Shown piece after piece: positions 1-9,415 of a stretch of DNA of 64,000 bases. The position numbers and the translations under genes are program-made. The notes under the pieces were generated by a model that ran no database searches, was not told the DNA's origin, and saw nothing but the letters and a program-made list of their open reading frames with translations. Source of the stretch: Thermus thermophilus (lineage in GTDB: Bacteria > Deinococcota > Deinococci > Deinococcales > Thermaceae); the NCBI RefSeq assembly GCF_019974155.1, contig NZ_AP025158.1, forward strand, positions 1,736,001 through 1,800,000. Direction: 5' to 3'. Each line of letters opens with the position of its first letter. The first letter of the stretch is position 1.

Positions 1-542
1 AGGGCCGTGCCCACCACCTGGACCGCGGTGAGGGGCAAGGAGGGGATGGCCTTGGCGTGGACCTCGAGGCGGACGATGTAAAGGGCATAGGTCACCGCCG
101 TGACCAGGGTCCAGAGGTCCCCCACGTTGAAGGGAGGCTGGTTGGGATCGTAGGAGAGGAGCCCCACCCCCAAAAAGGCGAGAAGCGCCGCCACCCCCGC
201 CCGCCCCACCCTCCTCCCGGCCAGGGAGAGGAGGAGGGGCACCAGGACCACGTTCAAGGCGGTGATGAAGGCGCTCCGGCTGGCGGAGGTGTACTGGAGG
301 CCGATGGCCTGGCTGGCGTACCCCAGGAGGAGCCAGAAGGCGAGCTCCATCCCCGGCCCCCAAGCCCCCCTGGGAAGGCGCGCAAGCCAGGGGAGGAAGA
401 AGAGGCTCGCCACCAGGAAGCGGAGGAAGACCAGGGCGCTTGCGGGCATGGCCTCCACGGCGCCCTTCACCACCACGAAGGTGGTGCCCCAGAGGAGGGT
501 GAGGAGGTTCAGGGCGAGAAGGCCCAGGGCGTAGCCGCGCAT
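1..542 (-). CDS. EamA/DMT-family membrane transporter, 3' part cut by window edge
   Basis: This is the N-terminal part (about 180 residues) of a drug/metabolite-type transporter read on the minus strand from the ATG at 542. The start MRGYALGLLALNLLTLLWG, followed by GTTFVVVKGAV, is the typical first EamA repeat, in which a Trp-Gly ends helix 1 and leads into the second helix. At least five hydrophobic helices can be followed before the window edge. It should sit in the cytoplasmic membrane and export a small metabolite, but the substrate cannot be told. It diverges from the prenyl synthase gene with only 17 bases between starts, so both use the same tiny promoter region. There is no Shine-Dalgarno sequence. 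The C-terminal half is outside the window. Confidence 0.8.
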   Translation of the reverse strand, partial: MRGYALGLLALNLLTLLWGTTFVVVKGAVEAMPASALVFLRFLVASLFFLPWLARLPRGAWGPGMELAFWLLLGYASQAIGLQYTSASRSAFITALNVVLVPLLLSLAGRRVGRAGVAALLAFLGVGLLSYDPNQPPFNVGDLWTLVTAVTYALYIVRLEVHAKAIPSLPLTAVQVVGTA

Positions 543-546
543 GGCC

Positions 547-555
547 TAAAGTGTA
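547..555. promoter_or_regulatory. Overlapping divergent -10 boxes between the DMT transporter and prenyl synthase genes
   Basis: On the plus strand TAAAGT (547-552) lies 7 bases before the ATG at 560. On the minus strand TACACT (555-550) lies 7 bases before the ATG at 542. The two hexamers overlap by three bases, so one short AT-rich core probably serves both directions and gives leaderless transcripts. This is inferred from spacing only; no -35 element was required for the call. Confidence 0.5.
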
Positions 556-559
556 AGGC

Positions 560-1552
560 ATGGTGCCCACGCCCGAGGCCATCCGGCAGGCCCTCCAAGA
601 AAGGCTCCTCGCCCGCCTGGACCACCCCGACCCCCTTTACCGGGACCTCCTCCAGGACTACCCCAGGCGGGGGGGGAAGATGCTCCGGGGCCTCCTCACC
701 GTGTACAGCGCCCTGGCCCACGGGGCGCCCTTGGAAGCGGGCCTGGAAGCCGCGACTGCCCTGGAGCTTTTCCAGAACTGGGTCCTGATCCACGACGACA
801 TTGAGGACGGCTCCGAGGAGCGCCGGGGCCGGCCCGCCCTCCACCGCCTCCACCCCATGCCCCTGGCCCTGAACGCGGGGGACGCCCTGCACGCCGAGAT
901 GTGGGGCCTCCTCGCGGAAGGCCTCGCCCGGGGGCTTTTCCCCCCGGAGGTCCTCTTGGAGTTCCACGAGGTGGTGCGGCGCACCGCCTACGGCCAGCAC
1001 CTGGACCTCCTCTGGACCCTAAGCGGGACCTTTGACCTGAGGCCGGAGGACTACTTCCGCATGGTGGCCCACAAGGCCGCCTACTACACCGCCGTGGCCC
1101 CCTTGCGCCTCGGGGCCCTCCTCGCCGGGAAGACCCCGCCCGCCGCCTACGAGGAGGGGGGGCTAAAGCTCGGCATGGCCTTCCAGATCGTGGACGACAT
1201 CCTGAACCTCGAGGGGGACGAGGCCTACGGCAAGGAGCGGGCCGGGGACCTCTACGAGGGCAAGCGCACCCTAATCCTCCTCCGCTTCCTGGAGGAGGCT
1301 TCCCCCGAGGAAAGGGCCCGGGCCCTCGCCCTCCTCGCCCTGCCCCGGGAGGCGAAGCCCGAGGCGGAGGTGGGTTGGCTTCTGGAAAGGCTCCTCGCCT
1401 CGAGGGCCCTGGCCTGGGCCAAGGCGGAGGCCAAGCGCCTCCAGGCCGAGGGCCTCGCCCTCCTGGAGGCCGCCTTCCGGGACCTCCCGGGGAAGGAGGC
1501 CCTGGACCACCTCCAGGGCCTTCTCGCCGCCTTGGTGGAGCGCAGGGCATAA
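560..1552 (+). CDS. Polyprenyl (geranylgeranyl/farnesyl) diphosphate synthase
   Basis: An all-helical trans-prenyltransferase of 330 residues that condenses isopentenyl diphosphate onto an allylic diphosphate, feeding carotenoid, quinone and other isoprenoid synthesis. The first Asp-rich motif is DDIED at about residues 79-83, followed by the basic GSEERRGRP stretch. The second Asp-rich motif is GMAFQIVDDILNLEGD near residue 215. Length and both motifs fit an intact enzyme. Final chain length (C15 or C20) cannot be decided from sequence alone. The ATG at 560 is preceded by a -10-like TAAAGT and no ribosome site. The stop codon touches the -10 box of the next small gene, and ispH lies 0.8 kb downstream, so isoprenoid genes are grouped here. 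Confidence 0.9.
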   Translation: MVPTPEAIRQALQERLLARLDHPDPLYRDLLQDYPRRGGKMLRGLLTVYSALAHGAPLEAGLEAATALELFQNWVLIHDDIEDGSEERRGRPALHRLHPMPLALNAGDALHAEMWGLLAEGLARGLFPPEVLLEFHEVVRRTAYGQHLDLLWTLSGTFDLRPEDYFRMVAHKAAYYTAVAPLRLGALLAGKTPPAAYEEGGLKLGMAFQIVDDILNLEGDEAYGKERAGDLYEGKRTLILLRFLEEASPEERARALALLALPREAKPEAEVGWLLERLLASRALAWAKAEAKRLQAEGLALLEAAFRDLPGKEALDHLQGLLAALVERRA

Positions 1553-1559
1553 TGGGGCC

Positions 1560-1751
1560 ATGCAGGGGGTGCGCTTCCGGGTCATCACCGCCAACGACCC
1601 CGACATCCTCCAAGAGCGCCTGAACCGCTTCGTGGAGGACCTTTCCGAGGATGTGGTCCTCGTGGACGTGAAGTTCGCCGTGGCCGAGGGCCCCTCTCCC
1701 CTCTTCGCCGTCCTGGTGCAGTACAAGGAAGTGGAGGCGTGGAAGGAGTAG
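1560..1751 (+). CDS. Small conserved protein of 63 residues, resembles the Cse60/DUF2758 type
   Basis: A 63-residue acidic protein without membrane segments. The pattern (beta strand, a helix with EERLNRFVEDL-like spacing, then two strands ending in VLVQYKE) resembles the small Cse60-type proteins known from spore formers, where the name refers to sporulation; Thermus does not sporulate, so the name says nothing about its role here. I am unsure of the family. The start ATG lies 6 bases after CATAAT, suggesting a leaderless transcript. Its end overlaps the start of the next gene by 13 bases, so the two are probably translated together. Confidence 0.65.
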   Translation: MQGVRFRVITANDPDILQERLNRFVEDLSEDVVLVDVKFAVAEGPSPLFAVLVQYKEVEAWKE

Positions 1752-2335
1752 AGGCCTTCCTCTTCTTCCTCGCCCTCCGGGGCGAGGCCAAGCGGGAGGA
1801 GGTGCGGGCCCGGTTTCCCCGGCTCGTCCCCCTCCTCAAGGCTCTGGGAGAGGCGGTGGAGGCGCAGGGCGAAACCTTCAGGCTCGCCAAGCCCCTCCGC
1901 CTCTCCTGGTTCGCCCCCCTCTTCCAGGCCCAGTACTCCCCCCTCCTCCCCGAGGAGGAGCGGGCCCTCGCCCTGGAGCGGCTCGTGGAGGCCGCCTTCC
2001 GCTCGGCGGAGGCGGGGGAGCCCCTCTTGGAAGGGGAAGGGCTCCTCAAGGCGGCCCGCCTCTTCCAGGCGGGAAGCCGGGCCCTTCTGGAGGGAAACCC
2101 CCGGGAGGCGCTTCACCGCTACGGGGAAGCCCTGGGCCTCCTGGAGGGAGAAGGCCTCCCCTTCCCCGCCGCCGCCCTCGCCCTCCTCGCCCAGGCCCAG
2201 GAAGGCTTCCGCCCCGGGGGCAAGGGGAAGGCCACGGCGCAGAAGGCCCTCAGGCGGGCCCAGACCCCCTTCGTCCGGGAGGTGGCGGAGAGGATCCTCT
2301 CCCCCGCCACAGACCCCGAGGCCCCGGGCCCGTAG
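1739..2335 (+). CDS. Uncharacterised protein, possible helical-repeat protein
   Basis: A 198-residue protein rich in Ala, Leu, Glu and Arg. I do not recognise a family. The first 50 residues could form a winged-helix-like fold (short helices then FRLAKPLRLSW). The second half, around AARLFQAGSRALLEGNPREALHRYGEALGLL, reads like a single TPR-type hairpin. No signal peptide or membrane helix is visible. It starts inside the preceding small gene (13-base overlap) and ends 9 bases before ispH, so it lies between two isoprenoid genes without an obvious link to them. Coding bias is normal for the region. Confidence 0.7.
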   Translation: MEGVEAFLFFLALRGEAKREEVRARFPRLVPLLKALGEAVEAQGETFRLAKPLRLSWFAPLFQAQYSPLLPEEERALALERLVEAAFRSAEAGEPLLEGEGLLKAARLFQAGSRALLEGNPREALHRYGEALGLLEGEGLPFPAAALALLAQAQEGFRPGGKGKATAQKALRRAQTPFVREVAERILSPATDPEAPGP

Positions 2336-2344
2336 AATGGGGGG

Positions 2345-4907
<2,563 letters not shown>

Positions 4908-4908
4908 C

Positions 4909-6222
4909 CTAGCCCAGGGCCTCCCGGTACACCTCCCGGTAGGCCCGCGCCGGGCCCTCCCAGGAGAAGTCCTTTTCCATGCCCCTTAGGCCCATCTCCT
5001 CCGCCCCCAGGCGGAAGAGGCGGAGCACGCCGTAAAGGAGGCCCTCGGGGTGGTAGGTCTCAAAAAGGACCCCCGTCCTCCCGTCCTCCACGGTGTCCTT
5101 GAGCCCGCCCACGGCCCGGGCCACGGGAGGGGTGCCGTAGCGGCTTGCGATCATCTGCACCAAGCCGCAGGGCTCAAAGCGGCTCGGGACCAAGACCGCC
5201 TCCGCCCCGGCGTAGGCCAGGCGGGCCATGGCCTCATCGTAGGCGGGGAGGAAGCGGACCCCTTCGGGATTTTCCTCCTCCGCCCGAAGGAACGCCCCCT
5301 GAAGCCCCTCGTCCCCCACGCCTTGGACGTAGAGGCGAAAGCCCATCTCCAGGAGGCGGGGAAGGGCCTTTAGGAGGAGGTCCAGGCCCTTCTGGGGGTC
5401 CAGGCGGCCTATATAGGCGAGAACGGGAGGCCTAAGCCCCGTCCTCTCCCGGAAGACCTCCTTGGCCCGGGCCTTCCCCGAGGGGTCCTCTCGGGTGTAG
5501 GGGGCGGGGAGGTAGGGGTCTTTACCGGGGTCAAAGACCTCCGTGTCCAGGCCGTTCAGGATGCCCCTGAGCTTCCCGGCGTGCCTCCTCAAGACCCCGT
5601 CCAGGCCCAGGCCGAACCCGGGGGTCTGGATCTCCTCGGCGTAAGAGGGGCTCACCGTGGTGACCCGGCGGGCGAAGACGATCCCCCCCTTCATCAGGTT
5701 CACCCGGCCGTAGAACTCCAGGGCCTCCATGTGGAAGAGGCTCCAGGGAAGCCCGGTCCAGGAAAAGAAGAGCCCCGGGTCCACGAGGCCCTGGTGGGCC
5801 AGGTTGTGGATGGTGTAGACCGTGGGGGCGTAGAGGGCGAGGAGGGCCGCGGTCCAGTCGTGGGCGTGAACCAGGTCGTAGCCCCTCGCCACCTCTTTGG
5901 CCGCCAAGGCGAAGCGGAGGTAGCGCTCGGCGTCGTCGGGGTAGCCGTAGATCCGCTCCCGCCCAAACCCCTCCACCCCGAGGAGGAGAAACCGCACCCC
6001 CCCCTCCACCCGCTCCCCCAAAGGGGCCCTCTCCTCCCGCCCGAAGAAGGGAAAGGCCACCTCCCCCACCCGCCTGGCCTCCAGCCCCCCGTGCCAGGGG
6101 AGGAGGACATGGGCCTCCACCCCCAAAGGCTTCAGGGCCTTGGGGAGGGCCCCCACCACGTCGGCAAGCCCCCCCACCTTGGCCAGGGGGTAGGCCTCGG
6201 GGGCCACGTGGAGCACGCGCAT
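4909..6222 (-). CDS. glgA: Glycogen synthase (ADP-glucose type)
   Basis: A GT5-family glucosyltransferase that extends glycogen chains from ADP-glucose. The N-terminal RVLHVAPEAYPLAKVGGLADVVGALP carries the KxGGL nucleotide-sugar motif. The C-terminal half has the IGRLDPQKGLDLL region, the VPSRFEPCGLVQM acceptor/catalytic stretch and the TGVLFE end. I prefer the ATG at 6222 (437 residues) over the ATG at 6231 because family members start with MRVL and because TAGCAT ends 7 bases before 6222, which fits the leaderless pattern of this region. The substrate-making enzyme GlgC is encoded 2 kb upstream on the same strand. Confidence 0.95.
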   Translation of the reverse strand: MRVLHVAPEAYPLAKVGGLADVVGALPKALKPLGVEAHVLLPWHGGLEARRVGEVAFPFFGREERAPLGERVEGGVRFLLLGVEGFGRERIYGYPDDAERYLRFALAAKEVARGYDLVHAHDWTAALLALYAPTVYTIHNLAHQGLVDPGLFFSWTGLPWSLFHMEALEFYGRVNLMKGGIVFARRVTTVSPSYAEEIQTPGFGLGLDGVLRRHAGKLRGILNGLDTEVFDPGKDPYLPAPYTREDPSGKARAKEVFRERTGLRPPVLAYIGRLDPQKGLDLLLKALPRLLEMGFRLYVQGVGDEGLQGAFLRAEEENPEGVRFLPAYDEAMARLAYAGAEAVLVPSRFEPCGLVQMIASRYGTPPVARAVGGLKDTVEDGRTGVLFETYHPEGLLYGVLRLFRLGAEEMGLRGMEKDFSWEGPARAYREVYREALG

Positions 6223-6232
6223 AACGCCCATG

Positions 6233-6604
6233 CTACCCCTTCCAGACCCCCTGGGGAAGGGGCAGGGCCCCCTCGAGGCTTCCCAGGTAGAGGTAGGCCC
6301 AGGCCTCCAGGGGGCCTTCCTCCGTCTCCACCCGCACCCTCACCCGCCTGTACTCCTCCCCCTCCTCCTCCAGGGCGTCCAGAAGGGGTAAGGCCTCGGG
6401 CCGGAGGAAGAGCACCTCCCCAAAGACCCGCCCCTCCCCCGGCACCAGGCCCGGGTAGGCGTAGGGGCGGTGGGGGCCCTGGGGCAGGTGGTAGAGGCGA
6501 AAGCCCTCCACGAAGCCGGGAAGGACCCGGTGGAGGTAGGGGCGCACCAAAGGGTGGTTCCGCTCCCCCCGCTTCAGGGTCCCGTAGACGAAGACGGCCT
6601 CCAT
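6233..6604 (-). CDS. Gamma-glutamylcyclotransferase-like (AIG2/GGCT fold) protein
   Basis: A 123-residue protein beginning MEAVFVYGTLKRGERNHPL, the diagnostic V-Y-G-T-L-K-x-G loop of the GGCT/AIG2 fold. FGEVLFL, then LLDALEEEGEEYRRVRVRVE follow; the Glu in the LDALEE stretch is where the family places its catalytic acid. Family members cyclise gamma-glutamyl amines or peptides, but the exact substrate is unknown. An in-frame extension to 6727 would add 41 residues encoded by the palindromic repeat and is not credible, so I use the ATG at 6604. The gene ends next to glgA. Confidence 0.85.
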   Translation of the reverse strand: MEAVFVYGTLKRGERNHPLVRPYLHRVLPGFVEGFRLYHLPQGPHRPYAYPGLVPGEGRVFGEVLFLRPEALPLLDALEEEGEEYRRVRVRVETEEGPLEAWAYLYLGSLEGALPLPQGVWKG

Positions 6605-6675
6605 CCAAGCGCCCCGCCAAGGCGGGGTCCTCATACCCTCTCTCCCCGTCTCCTTCCCTCGGCTAACCCGAGAAA

Positions 6676-6723
6676 ACCCTTTGCCGGGGCCCCCATGCCG
6701 GCGCGAGCCGGCATGGGGTGGCC
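6676..6723. repeat. Dispersed palindromic repeat, copy A
   Basis: A perfect 12-base-pair stem, CCCCATGCCGGC (691-702) with GCCGGCATGGGG (707-718), and a GCGA loop. It is preceded by CCTTTGCCGGGGC. It lies just after the response-regulator stop codon on the minus strand. The same sequence returns near 19.5, 40.4, 46.8, 50.2 and 59.7-59.9 kb. It could end transcription, but no T-run follows it directly. Confidence 0.8.
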
Positions 6724-7420
6724 TCAATCCCCGAGGAAGCGGTACCCCAACCCCACCACCGTCTCAATGAAGCGGGGGGCCTCGGGGTCGTCCTTGAGCT
6801 TCTTGCGGAGGAGGCGCACGTAGGCGTCCACCACCCGCTCCGAGCCCTCAAACTCCGGGCCCCAGACCCGCTCCACAAGCTCTTCCCGGGTGAAGACCCG
6901 CCCCGGGGCCTGGGCGAAGACCAAAAGGAGGCTCATCTCCGTGGGGGAAAGCCGGAGGGGCTCCCCTTCCAGGTAGGCCTTCCGCCCCTCCAGGTCCACC
7001 TCCAAGGGCCCGAAGCGCCTCCGTCCCTCCTTCCCCGCCCGGCGCAGGAGGGCCTTGATGCGGGCGAGGAGCTCCCTTAAGGAAAAGGGCTTTCCCAGGT
7101 AGTCGTCCGCCCCCTCCAGAAGCCCCTCCACCCGGCTCTCCTCGTCGGCGCGCCCCGTGAGGAGGAGGACGGGAAGAAGGGGGTCCAGCCCGCGGAGCTC
7201 CTTCAGGACCTCCAAGCCCTCCACGTCCGGCAGGCCCCGGTCCAGCACCACCAGATCGGGCTTCTCCCCCCCCCCACACCCGGTCCAGGGCCTCCCTGCC
7301 CGAGCGGACCCAGTCTACCCCTAGCCCTTCTTTCTCTAAAAAGCGCCTCACCAGCTCGCCCACCTGGGGGTCGTCCTCCACCAAGAGGATCTTTCCCATA
7401 ATTCTTCCCCGAATACTCAC
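6724..7420 (-). pseudogene. OmpR/PhoB-type response regulator interrupted by a +1 frameshift at a G10 tract
   Basis: Two frames together give a full OmpR-type regulator. The receiver begins GKILLVEDDPQVGELVRRFLEKEG, loses frame at a run of ten G (coding strand; plus-strand C run 7266-7275), and continues in the other frame with LVVLDRGLPDVEGLEVL (phospho-Asp), LLLTGRADEE, DDYLGKPFSLRELLARI and a winged-helix output domain ending VVDAYVRLLRKKLKDD and VVGLGYRFLGD. The whole is 697 bases, exactly one more than a whole number of codons: a G9 tract would give a 231-residue protein of normal family length. The GTG start overlaps the nitroreductase stop by four bases (GTGA). It may be a true null, a variable tract, or rescued by slippage. 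No histidine kinase is nearby. Confidence 0.85.
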
Positions 7421-8103
7421 CGCCCCAAAACCACCACGATCCCAGGATACTCCCCCTCGGGAAGGCCCAGAAGCCGGGCCACCCCCTCGTCGTGGAAGGT
7501 CTCCGCCGGGTAGGCGGCCAACCCCTGGCCCACGGCGGCGAGGAGGACGAGGCCTGCGGCGTAGCCCGCCTCCAGGAGGGCGTAGCGGTACCCCCTGAGG
7601 CCGAAGAGGGCCTCGCTCCGCTCAGGCAGGAGGGTGAGGACGAGGAGGGCGGCCGCCCGGTCCAGGGCCACCCCCATCAAGGCCTCGGCCCAGGCGGCCT
7701 CCTCCACCTTGCTGGCGATCTGGAAGAGCTGGTGCTCCCGGGGGAAGTAGTGGTAGACCCCGGGGAAGACCCCCTCCACCCGGCGCACCACCAGGTAGGC
7801 CTCGAGGGGGTAGGCCTCCCCCGCCGAGGGGAAGCCCCGCCGCCCCTCCCGCTCCGCCAGGGGGTAGAGGACCTGGGAGAGGTCCTTGAGGGTGAGGGAG
7901 GCCCCCACCTCGGGGAGGAGGGGCCTGAGGTGGGCCATGGCCCGGAAGAGGGGGGGTCCCCCGTCCTGGCGGAAGGGGGGCAGGGCCTGGGTCTCCAGGG
8001 GGTTGGCGTAGACCTTGGCCTTGGGCCTCCGCTTGAGGGGTAGGGCGTCCCCGGGGGCCAAGCGGCTTAGGCGGTAAAAGAGCTTACCGGGATGCTTCTC
8101 CAT
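7417..8103 (-). CDS. SagB-type nitroreductase-fold oxidoreductase
   Basis: A 228-residue flavoenzyme of the SagB/ThcOx branch of the nitroreductase fold. Visible signs are the N-terminal FYRLSRLAPGD, the PSAGEAYPLEAYLVV FMN-binding stretch (the R/P-SAG-x-YP signature), VYHYFPREHQL, and the C-terminal GLVLLAAVGQGLAAYPAETFHDEGVARLLGLPEGEYPGIVV. Related enzymes oxidise thiazolines or oxazolines made from small peptides, but no precursor peptide, YcaO cyclodehydratase or E1-like partner is seen here, so the substrate is open. It follows glgC by two bases on the same strand and its stop overlaps the start of the response-regulator gene. Confidence 0.85.
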   Translation of the reverse strand: MEKHPGKLFYRLSRLAPGDALPLKRRPKAKVYANPLETQALPPFRQDGGPPLFRAMAHLRPLLPEVGASLTLKDLSQVLYPLAEREGRRGFPSAGEAYPLEAYLVVRRVEGVFPGVYHYFPREHQLFQIASKVEEAAWAEALMGVALDRAAALLVLTLLPERSEALFGLRGYRYALLEAGYAAGLVLLAAVGQGLAAYPAETFHDEGVARLLGLPEGEYPGIVVVLGR

Positions 8104-8105
8104 GG

Positions 8106-9350
8106 CTAAAAGCGGTAGCCCTTGGGCACCACCACCACGCCCTCGGGGGTGACGGTGAACCCCCGGGCCCGGTCCAGCTCCAGGTCGTAGCCGATCTCCG
8201 TGTGGGGAGGGATCTTCACGTTCTTGTCAATGATGGCGTTCCGGATGCGGCAGTAGCGCCCCACCTCCACGTCGTCAAAGAGGACGGAGCGCTCCACGAG
8301 GCTATAGGAGTTCACCCGCACCCTCCGGAAGAGGACGGACTCCCGCACCGTCCCCCCGCTCACGATGACCCCGCCCGCGAGGAGGCTATTTAAGGCCCGC
8401 CCCACCCGCTCCCCGGTCTCGTGGACGAACTTGGCCGGGGGGCTGAAGAGGTTGGCGGTGCGGAGGGGCCACTCCGGGTTGAAGAGGTCAAACTCGGGGA
8501 CCACCTTCACCAGGTCCATGCTGGCCTCGTAATACGCGTCCAGGGTCCCCACGTCCCGCCAGTAGAGGTTGGGGCCCTCCTGGCCGGGGATGGGGTTGCG
8601 GTGGAAGTCGTAGGCGTAGACCCTATACCCCTCCCTAAGGGCCCGGGGGATGACGTCCTTGCCGAAGTCGTGGGCGCTGGTCTCGTCCCTGGCGTCCGCC
8701 TCCAGAAGCTCAAAGAGGGCCTCGGTGCGGAAGATGTAGTTGCCCATGGAGGCGAGGGCCACGCCGGGGCGGCCGGGAATGGGCTTGGGCTCCTCTGGCT
8801 TCTCCTGGAACTCGGTGATGCGCCACTCCTCGTCCACCTGCAACACGCCGAAGCGGGTGGCCTCGGCCACGGGGACGGGGTAGGCGGCGATGGTGATGTC
8901 GGCCCGGGTGTCGTAGTGGTACTCCACCATGTGGCGGATGTTCATCTTGAAGATGTGGTCCCCGCCGAAGACGGCTACCGCCTTGGGGGCGTGGTTGTGC
9001 ACCAGGTGGAGGTTCTGGTAGATGGCGTCCGCCGTGCCCCGGTACCAGACGGGTCCGAGCTCCTCGTAGCGGTACATCTGGGCGGGCACGAGGAGGATGA
9101 AGTGGTCCTCCAAAAAGGCCCCGAAGCGCCAGTAGCGCTGGATGTGCTCCGTGAGGGACTGGGCTTTGTACTGGGTGAGGACGTAGATGGCGTAGATGCC
9201 GGAGTTCACGAAGTTGTTGAGGACAAAGTCAATGATGCGGTACTTGGCCCCGAAGGGCACCGCGGGCTTGGCCCGCTTGGCCGTGAGGGGGTAGAGGCGG
9301 CTCCCCTGGCCTCCGGCAAGAATCATTCCCAGCACTTCCACCTTGACCAT
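8106..9350 (-). CDS. glgC: Glucose-1-phosphate adenylyltransferase (ADP-glucose pyrophosphorylase)
   Basis: It makes ADP-glucose, the donor for GlgA, and is the usual control point of bacterial glycogen synthesis. The N-terminal nucleotidyltransferase domain has [38 protein letters not shown], all family hallmarks; [32 protein letters not shown] and the SMGNYIF region follow. The C-terminal left-handed beta helix starts near [25 protein letters not shown]. The 414-residue length is normal. A purine-rich GGGGGGAGAAAG precedes the ATG, and TAGACT (9377-9372, minus) gives a promoter with a short leader. The divergent LonC gene starts 66 bases away. Confidence 0.96.
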   Translation of the reverse strand: MVKVEVLGMILAGGQGSRLYPLTAKRAKPAVPFGAKYRIIDFVLNNFVNSGIYAIYVLTQYKAQSLTEHIQRYWRFGAFLEDHFILLVPAQMYRYEELGPVWYRGTADAIYQNLHLVHNHAPKAVAVFGGDHIFKMNIRHMVEYHYDTRADITIAAYPVPVAEATRFGVLQVDEEWRITEFQEKPEEPKPIPGRPGVALASMGNYIFRTEALFELLEADARDETSAHDFGKDVIPRALREGYRVYAYDFHRNPIPGQEGPNLYWRDVGTLDAYYEASMDLVKVVPEFDLFNPEWPLRTANLFSPPAKFVHETGERVGRALNSLLAGGVIVSGGTVRESVLFRRVRVNSYSLVERSVLFDDVEVGRYCRIRNAIIDKNVKIPPHTEIGYDLELDRARGFTVTPEGVVVVPKGYRF

Positions 9351-9415
9351 CTTTCTCCCCCCTTTACGGCCAGTCTACCCGAAGCCCCCAAGGCGGGACC
9401 GGTATAGTGTTCCCC

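Noticed and set aside
6605-6727. N-terminal extension of the GGCT-like protein by 41 codons
   Set aside because: The extension is encoded by palindromic repeat A and is not like any protein; the fold starts at MEAVFVYGTL.
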